From assembly GCA_903930085.1 (NCBI GenBank), contig CAIYXD010000033.1, positions 1 through 5,764 on the forward strand: a stretch of 5,764 bases of DNA. The letters run 5' to 3'. The translations under genes and the position numbers were made by a program. Below, in pieces: positions 1 through 5,752 of this stretch (the first letter of the stretch is position 1; each line of letters begins with the position of its first letter). The notes beneath the pieces were generated by a model. That model did no database searches. It was not told where the DNA came from and saw nothing but the letters and a program-made list of their open reading frames with translations. The stretch comes from an uncultured Flavobacteriia bacterium. Its GTDB lineage: Bacteria; Bacteroidota; Bacteroidia; Flavobacteriales_D; Crocinitomicaceae.

Positions 1-563
1 AATTTAGGATGATTCAGCGCTTTCTCATTTGCAGCGTGCATACTTTTGAAAATCATTAAAAAAGGCATGGCTGCAATCGTTTTAAAAAGGTCCAGAGAAA
101 TATAGTTTTTAATACGGTGCAAAGAATTTTCTAGAAAAGCTACTCGTGTCTTTTTATATAAATACGCACTTTTTTTCAAGTGTTGTTTTAACATATTACT
201 GTCAATTGACAGCGTTTGAGAGACGTGTTGCAGCAATTCCTTTTCATCCGCAGGGAACGGCAAAAAAGTGCCATCTTCAAAAAAATAATGGCAAGTTGTT
301 TTACATTTGTAGAATTCAAAATAGGAACTTGGTGTTTTTCCGCTCAATACAAACAAATCGGTAACCAAATCTGGAAGCGTAAACAACGACGGACCTGCAT
401 CGAATCGGTATCCCCCTAATTTTATAGAAGTCAATTTTCCACCAGGATAATTATTCGCTTCATAAACATCCACGGAATACCCTTTATTCGCCAATCGAAT
501 TGCCGCAGCTATTCCAGCGATTCCAGATCCAACAACAACAGATTTTTTTTTCTTTTCGACCAT
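1..563 (-). CDS. Carotenoid desaturase, CrtI/CrtD family (N-terminal part, runs off the window)
   Basis: This gene is open to the left edge, so only the first 187 codons are visible; family members are about 490 residues. Residues 8-36 form a Rossmann FAD-binding strand-loop-helix with GSGIAG at 12-17 and the ribose-binding acid at E35 in VDVYEA, followed by PGGKL at 40-44 and the FDAGPSLF motif at 54-61. These are hallmarks of phytoene-desaturase-type flavoproteins, which remove hydrogens from carotenoid chains at the membrane. The GPSLF wording recalls the Bacteroidota CrtD-like (1-hydroxycarotenoid 3,4-desaturase) branch as much as CrtI, so I leave the symbol empty. The start is the first ATG after an in-frame TAA five codons upstream. 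No Shine-Dalgarno and no clear TAnnTTTG box are visible upstream. Codons 5-8 contain a run of nine A. Family is secure; substrate is not. Confidence 0.9.
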   Translation of the reverse strand, partial: MVEKKKKSVVVGSGIAGIAAAIRLANKGYSVDVYEANNYPGGKLTSIKLGGYRFDAGPSLFTLPDLVTDLFVLSGKTPSSYFEFYKCKTTCHYFFEDGTFLPFPADEKELLQHVSQTLSIDSNMLKQHLKKSAYLYKKTRVAFLENSLHRIKNYISLDLFKTIAAMPFLMIFKSMHAANEKALNHPK

Positions 564-866
564 ATTACTAATTGCTTATAAAGGTAAAAAATGAAATGGT
601 TAATTGTTTTACACAAACAAAAATGGTTTAAAAAAAACGAACAAAAAGACCTGCACTAATAATGTAAAAATGAATTGATCACTAACTTTTGGCTACTAAT
701 GCCAAAGAAAAACGAGAAGAGAAGATCTGCCAAAAAAAAAATTGCTTAAATAACAATTACTGCATAATTGCTGCCATTTAACTAGGAGAATACCAAGAAA
801 TTTGTTGGGCTTTTAAAATTGAAAGTAAACGTAAATTAAAACCTTATACAGAAATAAAAAAGAATT
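564..866. other. Gene-free stretch between unknown ORF and desaturase gene
   Basis: This 303-base AT-rich stretch has no open frame of useful length on either strand and no recognisable RNA gene. It should contain the 3' end of the mRNA of the unknown gene on its right and the promoter of the desaturase gene on its left, both on the minus strand. I found no CAAAnnTA (minus-strand TAnnTTTG), so the desaturase promoter is not identified. The only clear structure is a short hairpin at 688-706. A run of ten A at 732-741 has no obvious role. Confidence 0.6.
688..706. repeat. Short perfect hairpin, TTTGGC / GCCAAA
   Basis: TTTGGC at 688-693 and GCCAAA at 701-706 form a perfect six-base stem around a seven-base loop, extendable by one G-T pair. 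It lies 160 bases past the stop of the unknown gene and 125 bases ahead of the desaturase start. It lacks a T tract on either strand, so it is a poor intrinsic terminator. A chance match is possible, and an operator is the other option. Confidence 0.35.
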
Positions 867-1238
867 TTATTTAAGATTCGTTAAATAGCGCTCTAGATTT
901 GGATTATCGACTAAAGCATCTCCACCAATAAACAGAACTCTTTTACAACTATTTCTTTCAATCCAAAGGTCTAAATTAGAAATTCCGACCATAAGTGTTC
1001 CATTAATATCAATACGATGAACTGGTTTTTGGTGGTTATCAAAAATCGCACGAATGTCTAATATATCTCGCTCTACCTCTTGGTTTTCATTAAAAATAAC
1101 TAGTCCGTCAATCCCTCCATCAGAATCATCATTTTTTTCAGAATATTCGGCCAACGAATAATTTTTTTCATTTGCCCAATTAGTTAGAAATTCAGAAAAT
1201 CGTGAACTTGTCTTTAAATAAATCTTGTCTAATTTCAT
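867..1238 (-). CDS. Conserved-looking hypothetical protein, 123 residues
   Basis: I do not recognise this protein. It is an acidic, soluble, 123-residue chain with no signal peptide and no membrane segment. The N-terminal third is charged, with an acidic linker around 35-44 (KNDDSDGGID). From about 45 the pattern suggests alternating strands and helices: GLVIF at 45-49, a helix through RDILDIRAIF at 57-66, strands at 73-84, a helix around LDLWIERN at 89-96, strand RVLFIGGDA at 100-108, and a closing helix. This resembles a small Rossmann-like or flavodoxin-like alpha/beta domain, but that is inference. The ATG follows a good promoter candidate by about 37 bases, there is no competing upstream start, and codon use matches the neighbours. 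These points make it a real, separately transcribed gene. It sits between the decarboxylase and desaturase genes, which gives no clear functional clue. Confidence 0.75.
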   Translation of the reverse strand: MKLDKIYLKTSSRFSEFLTNWANEKNYSLAEYSEKNDDSDGGIDGLVIFNENQEVERDILDIRAIFDNHQKPVHRIDINGTLMVGISNLDLWIERNSCKRVLFIGGDALVDNPNLERYLTNLK

Positions 1239-1275
1239 CGCTTTTGAGGTCGGTAATCCCTTTTATTTTGGGTTG

Positions 1276-1309
1276 CAAAGATAGTAATTAGCTTGAGCTA
1301 TTACTCAAA
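1276..1309 (-). promoter_or_regulatory. Bacteroidota-type promoter for the 123-residue hypothetical gene
   Basis: On the minus strand TATCTTTG (1276-1283) is a full match to the -7 consensus TAnnTTTG, and TTTG at 1306-1309 can serve as the -33 element. The spacer of 22 bases is at the long end of the accepted range. Transcription would start near 1270, leaving a leader of about 30 bases before the ATG at 1238. It implies that this gene is not simply read through from the decarboxylase gene. Confidence 0.5.
1283..1305. repeat. Imperfect inverted repeat lying in the promoter spacer
   Basis: AGTAATTAGCT (1283-1293) and AGCTATTACT (1296-1305) are inverted copies with one extra T in the left arm, separated by only two bases. 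The repeat fills almost exactly the spacer between the -33 and -7 elements of the adjacent promoter, a classic place for a repressor or activator site. As RNA from the decarboxylase gene it would fold into a hairpin with a UCAA loop beginning 14 bases past that stop codon, but no U tract follows. An operator or a weak 3'-end hairpin are both possible. Confidence 0.55.
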
Positions 1310-1318
1310 TTGTTTAAT

Positions 1319-2716
1319 TTATTTTTGGTAGCCTAAGATTTTAAGGTAATCCGCTGCTGTTTGCTCTTCGCTAAAAAGTTCCGTTTGCAATTTTCCATTT
1401 TCATCCCGTTGAATCAAAATATGCTTAGGCTCAGGAATTAAACAATGTTTTAACCCGCCAAATCCACCAATTGTTTCTTGGTATGCACCCGTATTGAAGA
1501 ATCCGATATATAAAACTTTATTTCGGTCATATTTTGGAAGATAAATGGCATTAGAATGCTGCTCTGAATTGTAATAATCATCACTATCGCACGTTAATCC
1601 ACCCAGTAAAACCCTTTCATAATCATCGTTCCATCGATTTATTGGCAACAAAATAAAACGTTGGTTAATTGCCCAAGTATCTGGTAAATTCGTCATGAAA
1701 GAAGAATCAATCATATTCCATTTTTCACGGTCATTTTGCTGTTTTTGGTGCAACACACTAAAAATCGCGCCGCCACTTTCTCCAACCGTAAACGATCCAA
1801 ATTCAGTGAAAATATTTGGTTCTGGAATATCATTGTCTGCGCAAACTCGCTGCACTTGGGTTAAAATCTCCCGCACCATGTAGGCATAATCGAAGTCAAA
1901 AGCGAGGGATTTTTTAATTGGAAAACCGCCACCAATATTCAATGAATCCAACGAAGGACAAATCTTTTTTAGGTCGCTGTATATTCTTAAACATTTTGTC
2001 AATTCGTTCCAGTAATAAGCCGTATCATTGATTCCTGTGTTAATGAAAAAATGCAGCATTTTCACTTCTACTCGTGGATTATCTTTCAGCATTGCTTTGT
2101 AGAACGGCACAATTTCACGGTAACGAATCCCAAGTCTAGAGGTGTAAAATTCAAATTTCGGTTCTTCTTCCGAAGCAATTCGAATACCAATTTTCAGATC
2201 TTTATCCGTTTTAGCCAATAAATCTTGTAATTCCTGGGTATTGTCAACAATAGGAATAACATTCAACATACCCTCATTGATCAAACCGGCAATATTATCA
2301 ATATATTGTTGCGGTTTGAAGCCATTACAGATAACATATTTGCCAGCGCTCAATTTTCCTGTTTCGTATAGATTTCGTACAATATCAATATCGAAAGCCG
2401 AGGACGTTTCGATATGAACGTCGTTTTTCATTACCTCATCCAATACGAAAGAAAAGTGGTTGCTTTTTGTACAATAGGAATAGTAATAATTCCCAGAGTA
2501 GCCGAGATTGCTGATTGCTTCTCTAAACCATCCTTTTGCACGTTGTATATTATTTGATATTTGGGGCAGATAATTAAATTTAAGCGGCGTTCCGTATTCT
2601 TGTGTCAAGCGCATTAAATCTATCCCATGAAAGAAAAGGTGGTCTTCACGCAGATGAAATTCATTTTGAGGAAAATCAAATGTCTGGTCAATCAAATCAA
2701 AATACTTCGTTCTCAT
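1319..2716 (-). CDS. speA: Arginine decarboxylase, short Bacteroidota type (PLP fold III)
   Basis: This cytoplasmic enzyme of 465 residues belongs to the alanine-racemase-fold (group IV) decarboxylases and is expected to convert arginine to agmatine, the first step of putrescine and spermidine synthesis. The PLP lysine is K84 in YCTKSN. Other family marks are HIETSS at 101-106, SRLG at 193-196, H222 in the LHFF strand, the phosphate-binding GGGFP at 262-266, and the C-terminal catalytic cysteine C376 in GLTCDSDD (373-380). Two motifs differ from the textbook form: EFGS at 305-308 where many relatives have EPGR, and NTGAY at 408-412 for the usual D-GAY. Length and N-terminus fit Bacteroidota homologues usually annotated speA, which are much shorter than the 630-residue E. 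coli type; substrate is by annotation analogy. The gene starts 63 bases after the ArsC-like gene. A loose TATTTTTTG at 2771-2779 could be a weak promoter; otherwise it is cotranscribed. Confidence 0.9.
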   Translation of the reverse strand: MRTKYFDLIDQTFDFPQNEFHLREDHLFFHGIDLMRLTQEYGTPLKFNYLPQISNNIQRAKGWFREAISNLGYSGNYYYSYCTKSNHFSFVLDEVMKNDVHIETSSAFDIDIVRNLYETGKLSAGKYVICNGFKPQQYIDNIAGLINEGMLNVIPIVDNTQELQDLLAKTDKDLKIGIRIASEEEPKFEFYTSRLGIRYREIVPFYKAMLKDNPRVEVKMLHFFINTGINDTAYYWNELTKCLRIYSDLKKICPSLDSLNIGGGFPIKKSLAFDFDYAYMVREILTQVQRVCADNDIPEPNIFTEFGSFTVGESGGAIFSVLHQKQQNDREKWNMIDSSFMTNLPDTWAINQRFILLPINRWNDDYERVLLGGLTCDSDDYYNSEQHSNAIYLPKYDRNKVLYIGFFNTGAYQETIGGFGGLKHCLIPEPKHILIQRDENGKLQTELFSEEQTAADYLKILGYQK

Positions 2717-2779
2717 TTCAAAAAGGTGGGATGCAAGGTTCCCTTAAAGTTTATTATTTATTCAATTTAGCAAAAAATA

Positions 2780-3118
2780 TCAAAACAACTCGTTTATTCT
2801 TTCGGTTGGTCTTGCAACTATTGCTTTTGCTTCAGTTAATACGATAGGTCGCTCAATAAGTTTCGGGAATTTCACCATTGCGTCCAACCATTCATTATTG
2901 GTAAGGGATTTATCTTTAAAATTCTCCTTGAATTCTAGTTCTCCTTTCCGAATTAAATCTACGGGATCTATTCCCAATTTCGCTACAATATTTTTTAATT
3001 CTTCTTTATTTAATGGTGTTTTTAAGTATTCTACTACCGAAAAATCCACTCCCTTTTCTCGCAAGAAGTCTATTGCATTTCGACTTTTAGAACATTTAGA
3101 ATTGTGGTAAACGATCAT
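2780..3118 (-). CDS. ArsC/Spx-family reductase (arsenate reductase-like), 112 residues
   Basis: This small thioredoxin-fold protein matches the glutaredoxin-dependent arsenate reductase family, which reduces arsenate to arsenite in the cytoplasm. The nucleophilic cysteine is C9 in the NSKCSKSRN loop. All three arginines of the E. coli ArsC active site have counterparts by alignment from memory: R57 in DLIRKGE, R90 in ERPIV and R103 in ARPTE. It has no CXXC, so it is not a plain Spx regulator. At 112 residues it is shorter than plasmid ArsC (about 141) and like the chromosomal YfgD/ArsC group, whose physiological substrate is often unproven. No arsR, arsB or acr3 is nearby. It begins 35 bases after the prfB stop, with no promoter visible in the gap, suggesting cotranscription with prfB. 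It ends 63 bases before speA. Confidence 0.9.
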   Translation of the reverse strand: MIVYHNSKCSKSRNAIDFLREKGVDFSVVEYLKTPLNKEELKNIVAKLGIDPVDLIRKGELEFKENFKDKSLTNNEWLDAMVKFPKLIERPIVLTEAKAIVARPTERINELF

Positions 3119-3153
3119 TTATATTATTTTCTAAAAATTTTATTAGCTTCCTA

Positions 3154-4239
3154 TTAATTCCCGTACATCATTAAAAAGGCCTTTAAAAACCCATTAATAT
3201 CTCCATCCATTACAGCATCAACATTACCAGTTTCATGACCAGTGCGGACATCTTTAACTAATTTATAAGGTTGCATTACATAATTTCTAATTTGCGAGCC
3301 CCATTCAATTTTTTTCTTCCCAGCTTCGATTTCATTTCGTTTTGCCATTCTTTCGCGTAGGACCAATTCATACAATTGCGAGCGTAATAATTGCATTGCT
3401 TTTTCCTTGTTCCCAAGTTGGGAACGTGATTCGGAGTTCTCAATAATAATTCCAGTAGGTGCGTGACGCAAACGAACTGCGGTTTCAACTTTATTTACAT
3501 TTTGTCCACCAGCTCCTCCGGAACGGAAAGTATCCCAAGTAATATCGGCTGGATTTATATTTATTTCTATGGTATCGTCGACAAGCGGATAAACGTAAAC
3601 GGAAACAAATGAAGTATGTCTTTTTGCGTTTGAATCGAATGGAGATATGCGCACCAATCGGTGAACGCCATTTTCACCTTTCAGGTAACCGAAAGCAAAT
3701 TCACCATCAAACTCAAGCGTTACGGTTTTAATTCCAGCAACATCCCCTTCTTGGTAGTTTAATTCTTTGATTTTAAAACCATTTTTTTGTCCCCACATCA
3801 TGTACATTCGCATCAACATAGAAGCCCAATCACAGCTCTCAGTTCCACCTGCGCCCGAAGTAATCTGCAAAACAGCACTCAAAGAATCTTCTTCACCGGA
3901 AAGCATGTTTTTCAATTCAATTTCCTCAACTTTATCTGCTAAAATTTTAAATTGCTCATCCACTTCTTTGGGTTCAGCCATTCCTTCCTTTGCAAATTCA
4001 ATTAAAACCTCTAAATCATCAAAGGAAGCTTTCAATTGGTCGTACGATTCAATCCAGAATTTTAAAACTCGAATGGATCTCATCTGCGCTTCTGCTTCTT
4101 TTGGATCATCCCAGAACAGAGGGTCTTGCGTTTTCAGCTCCTCCTCTTGCAGTTGCAGCCTTTTTTCCTCAATTTTAAGGTAGGAACCAATTGCATTAAT
4201 TCTGCTATGTATCTCTTTAATTTGATCTTGATTTACCAT
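3154..4239 (-). CDS. prfB: Peptide chain release factor 2 (in one frame, no programmed frameshift)
   Basis: RF2 reads UAA and UGA stop codons on the ribosome and triggers release of the finished protein. The 361-residue chain has the helical N-terminal domain (about 1-110), the stop-codon recognition motif SPF at 199-201, and the peptidyl-transferase-centre motif GGQ at 244-246 inside SGGAGGQNVNK. SPF rather than PxT separates it from RF1. It is unusual in being one uninterrupted frame: most bacteria carry an in-frame UGA near codon 26 and need a +1 shift at CTT TGA C. Here the equivalent place reads TAC CTT AAA (codons 20-22), so the slip codon is present but the stop is gone. The ATG at 4239 fits the family N-terminus. 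It heads the probable prfB-arsC-speA unit and diverges from gcvH. Confidence 0.97.
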   Translation of the reverse strand: MVNQDQIKEIHSRINAIGSYLKIEEKRLQLQEEELKTQDPLFWDDPKEAEAQMRSIRVLKFWIESYDQLKASFDDLEVLIEFAKEGMAEPKEVDEQFKILADKVEEIELKNMLSGEEDSLSAVLQITSGAGGTESCDWASMLMRMYMMWGQKNGFKIKELNYQEGDVAGIKTVTLEFDGEFAFGYLKGENGVHRLVRISPFDSNAKRHTSFVSVYVYPLVDDTIEININPADITWDTFRSGGAGGQNVNKVETAVRLRHAPTGIIIENSESRSQLGNKEKAMQLLRSQLYELVLRERMAKRNEIEAGKKKIEWGSQIRNYVMQPYKLVKDVRTGHETGNVDAVMDGDINGFLKAFLMMYGN

Positions 4240-4246
4240 ACTGCAG

Positions 4247-4254
4247 CAAAAATA
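4247..4254 (-). promoter_or_regulatory. Candidate -7 box for prfB, almost touching the start codon
   Basis: TATTTTTG on the minus strand fits TAnnTTTG and ends only seven bases before the prfB ATG, so transcription from it would give a leaderless or nearly leaderless mRNA. The nearest TTTG (4281-4284) is 26 bases away, longer than the usual -33/-7 spacing. In sequence this AT-rich the match may be chance. Confidence 0.3.
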
Positions 4255-4426
4255 CTAAAAAATGGTTCATTTTAGGCTATCAAAACTCCGGAAACATTAC
4301 GTGTTAGAATTCGAATTGAAGCTTTTAAAAGATCCATAAATGAACCAGGAATAAGTATGCTAAAAATAAAAGGTATATTGTGGACAATAAATTTTAAAAA
4401 TCGCACGAATGGGAAAGGAAAAATCC

Positions 4427-4434
4427 TACATTTG
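4427..4434 (+). promoter_or_regulatory. -7 promoter box of gcvH (TACATTTG)
   Basis: TACATTTG is a full match to TAnnTTTG and lies 18 bases before the gcvH ATG at 4453, giving a predicted leader of roughly 13 bases. No convincing -33 TTG is seen at the expected distance. Its place inside the longer open frame that begins at 4357 argues that the real start of gcvH is the ATG at 4453. The wider interval 4240-4452 is a divergent regulatory region for prfB and gcvH and also holds two ten-base palindromes (4308-4317 and 4322-4331) of the kind expected by chance at this AT content. Confidence 0.5.
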
Positions 4435-4452
4435 CGACAAAAAACTACAAAT

Positions 4453-4830
4453 ATGAATGTTCCACAAAATTTAAAATACACAAAAGACCATGAATGGGTT
4501 AGTGTAGAAGGAGATATTGCAACAATAGGAATTACTGATTTTGCACAAGGAGAACTTGGTGATATCGTATATGTTGAGATTGAGACAGAAGGAGAAACTT
4601 TAGGAAAAGAAGAAGTTTTTGGTTCTGTTGAAGCAGTTAAAACTGTTTCAGATCTTTTTATGCCGATTAGTGGAGAAATTATTGAATTCAATTCAAAATT
4701 AGAAGCGGATCCTGAATTAGTAAATTCTGATCCATACAATGACGGATGGATGGTTAAAGTAAAATTAACAGATTCTAGTGAGTTGGATGCACTTCTTGAT
4801 GCTGTTGGTTATGCTGCATTGATTGGATAA
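4453..4830 (+). CDS. gcvH: Glycine cleavage system H protein (lipoyl carrier)
   Basis: GcvH carries the aminomethyl group between the P, T and L proteins of the cytoplasmic glycine cleavage complex on a swinging lipoyl arm. The 125-residue length is normal. The N-terminus NLKYTKDHEWV is typical, the ITDFAQGELGDIVYVE segment at 27-42 forms the core of the biotinyl/lipoyl-like beta barrel, and the lipoylated lysine is K63 in GSVEAVKTVSD (57-67). DPYNDGWMVKVK near 93-104 matches the conserved C-terminal part. The frame is open from an ATG at 4357, but the extra 32 residues are absent from the family and contain the promoter box at 4427-4434, so I start at 4453. gcvT, gcvP and lpd are not in the window, as is common in Bacteroidota where gcvH stands alone. 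No strong terminator follows, only a T run at 4841-4848 and a weak imperfect hairpin at 4864-4889. Confidence 0.97.
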   Translation: MNVPQNLKYTKDHEWVSVEGDIATIGITDFAQGELGDIVYVEIETEGETLGKEEVFGSVEAVKTVSDLFMPISGEIIEFNSKLEADPELVNSDPYNDGWMVKVKLTDSSELDALLDAVGYAALIG

Positions 4831-4969
4831 TTATTTAGATTTTTTTTGAGGTTTGAATACAACAATTTCCATTTAATCAAGTGGTAATTTTATATTTAAG
4901 GAGTGCTTTTTATTTATTGAACTGCATTTGTTGTTAATTTTGGAACAGAATTTGTATTCAAAAAAAAAG

Positions 4970-4977
4970 TATATTTA
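4970..4977 (+). promoter_or_regulatory. Possible -7 box of the tonB-family gene
   Basis: TATATTTA matches TAnnTTTG except for the last base and lies 19 bases before the chosen ATG, the same geometry as at gcvH. A TTTG at 4951-4954 is only 15 bases upstream, shorter than normal, and the spacer holds a run of nine A (4960-4968). The evidence is positional and weak. Confidence 0.3.
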
Positions 4978-4996
4978 CGGACTAATTCAATGTATT

Positions 4997-5662
4997 ATGG
5001 ATTTAAAGAAAAGTGAAGAGGCAAATATTGATCGTTTAAGAACCCCTATTGTTTTTATTGGTTTGCTTTTTGTTGGAAGTATGGTTCTTGCATCATTTTC
5101 TTATACCTCTGCAATTGCAGATGATTCAAAGAAAAAAACAGAAGTTGTTGCAACTGCCGTTAAATTTGAACAGGTAGAAAAACCGGAAGATACTCCTCCT
5201 CCTGTAGTTACTCCACAAGTGGATGCTGTTATGCCTCCAGATGATGAGATTAAGGTGAAAGAAAACACAGAAGTTGAACCTACACCAATTGTTGCTGTTA
5301 TTCCTGAGATTACAATTGGAGAAGAAACTGTAATTGTAGTACAAGAAGAAGTAATCGATTTTCCAGATGTGGAAGCAACATTCCCTGGAGGAGCTGCTGC
5401 ACTTCAACAATGGATTGGTGAAAATATTCAATATCCACAAACAGCAATTGATATGAACGATCAAGGTCGTGTATACCTGTCTTTCGTTGTGGAGCCAGAT
5501 GGTGCTATTTCAAACATCGTTGTTGAAAGAGGCGTTAGTACAGAATTAGACAGAGAAGCTAAACGAGTTGTGCGTTCCATGCCTAATTGGACTCCTGGTG
5601 AAGCGAAAGGTAAAAAAGCTAGAACCCGTTGTAGATTACCAATTAACTTTACAATTAATTAA
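4997..5662 (+). CDS. TonB-family energy transducer
   Basis: TonB proteins span the inner membrane and pass proton-motive force, through ExbB/ExbD, to outer-membrane receptors that import siderophores, glycans and vitamins. From the ATG at 4997 the protein has 221 residues: a short charged cytoplasmic N-terminus, one membrane segment at about 16-37 (TPIVFIGLLFVGSMV and on), a Pro/Glu/Val-rich periplasmic linker at about 58-122, and a TonB C-terminal domain at about 125-221. The domain shows FPGG at 129-132, the strand GRVYLSFVVEPDG at 157-169, and MPNWTPG at 195-201. The frame can be extended to a TTG at 4928, but the family begins just before the membrane helix, so I chose the ATG. It follows gcvH by 166 bases. 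No exbB, exbD or receptor gene is in view, so its partners are unknown. It ends 15 bases before a strong terminator. Confidence 0.92.
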   Translation: MDLKKSEEANIDRLRTPIVFIGLLFVGSMVLASFSYTSAIADDSKKKTEVVATAVKFEQVEKPEDTPPPVVTPQVDAVMPPDDEIKVKENTEVEPTPIVAVIPEITIGEETVIVVQEEVIDFPDVEATFPGGAAALQQWIGENIQYPQTAIDMNDQGRVYLSFVVEPDGAISNIVVERGVSTELDREAKRVVRSMPNWTPGEAKGKKARTRCRLPINFTIN

Positions 5663-5677
5663 GAACATTATATTCAT

Positions 5678-5718
5678 AAAAAAAATTCCCTTCATTTCAA
5701 ATGGAGGGAATTTTTTTT
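5678..5718 (+). terminator. Strong intrinsic terminator after the tonB-family gene, bidirectional
   Basis: Arms TTCCCTTCATTT (5686-5697) and AAATGGAGGGAA (5699-5710) pair over twelve bases with one G-T wobble, though the innermost pairs must open to form the loop. Eight A precede the hairpin (5678-5685) and nine T follow it (5711-5719), which extends the stem and supplies a U tract on both strands. It starts 15 bases after the stop codon. The symmetry means it could also end a converging gene from the right. Confidence 0.92.
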
Positions 5719-5720
5719 TG

Positions 5721-5752
5721 AGGTTACTTTGTGGGGTTACTTTAAGTAACCT
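5721..5752. repeat. Three copies of GGTTACTT: two direct, one inverted
   Basis: GGTTACTT occurs at 5722-5729 and 5735-5742 as direct repeats 13 bases apart, and its inverse AAGTAACC lies at 5744-5751. The inverted copy can pair with the first (nine bases, AGGTTACTT with AAGTAACCT) or form a near-perfect palindrome with the second around a single T. The unit sits directly behind the terminator at the window edge. It could be an operator cluster, or the tail of a converging minus-strand gene. Confidence 0.55.

Noticed and set aside
146..419. Two short plus-strand open frames at the left edge
   Set aside because: They lie antisense to the truncated desaturase gene, which has clear FAD-binding motifs.
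2780..3118. An arsenic resistance operon
   Set aside because: The reductase has the ArsC active-site residues, but no arsR, arsB, acr3 or arsM is nearby, so a resistance operon is not supported.
3276..3488. 70-codon minus-strand open frame
   Set aside because: It lies in another frame inside prfB, in the region coding for the GGQ domain.
4357..4452. N-terminal extension of gcvH from the ATG at 4357
   Set aside because: The extra 32 residues do not belong to the family and contain the promoter box at 4427-4434.
4272..4739. 155-codon open frame on the minus strand across gcvH
   Set aside because: It is antisense to gcvH, whose coding is certain; the translated protein is serine-rich and low in sense, and its frame simply mirrors gcvH codons.
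4864..4889. Terminator after gcvH
   Set aside because: The hairpin AATTTCCA / TGGTAATT has an internal mismatch, a ten-base loop and only a mixed TTATATTT tail, too weak to call.
4928..4996. N-terminal extension of the tonB-family protein from TTG at 4928
   Set aside because: It would place 23 unrelated residues before the normal N-terminus, use a rare start and cover the likely promoter.
4990..5016. Eight-codon upstream ORF overlapping the tonB start
   Set aside because: ATG at 4990 gives only MYYGFKEK before a stop; this length arises easily by chance and has no ribosome site.
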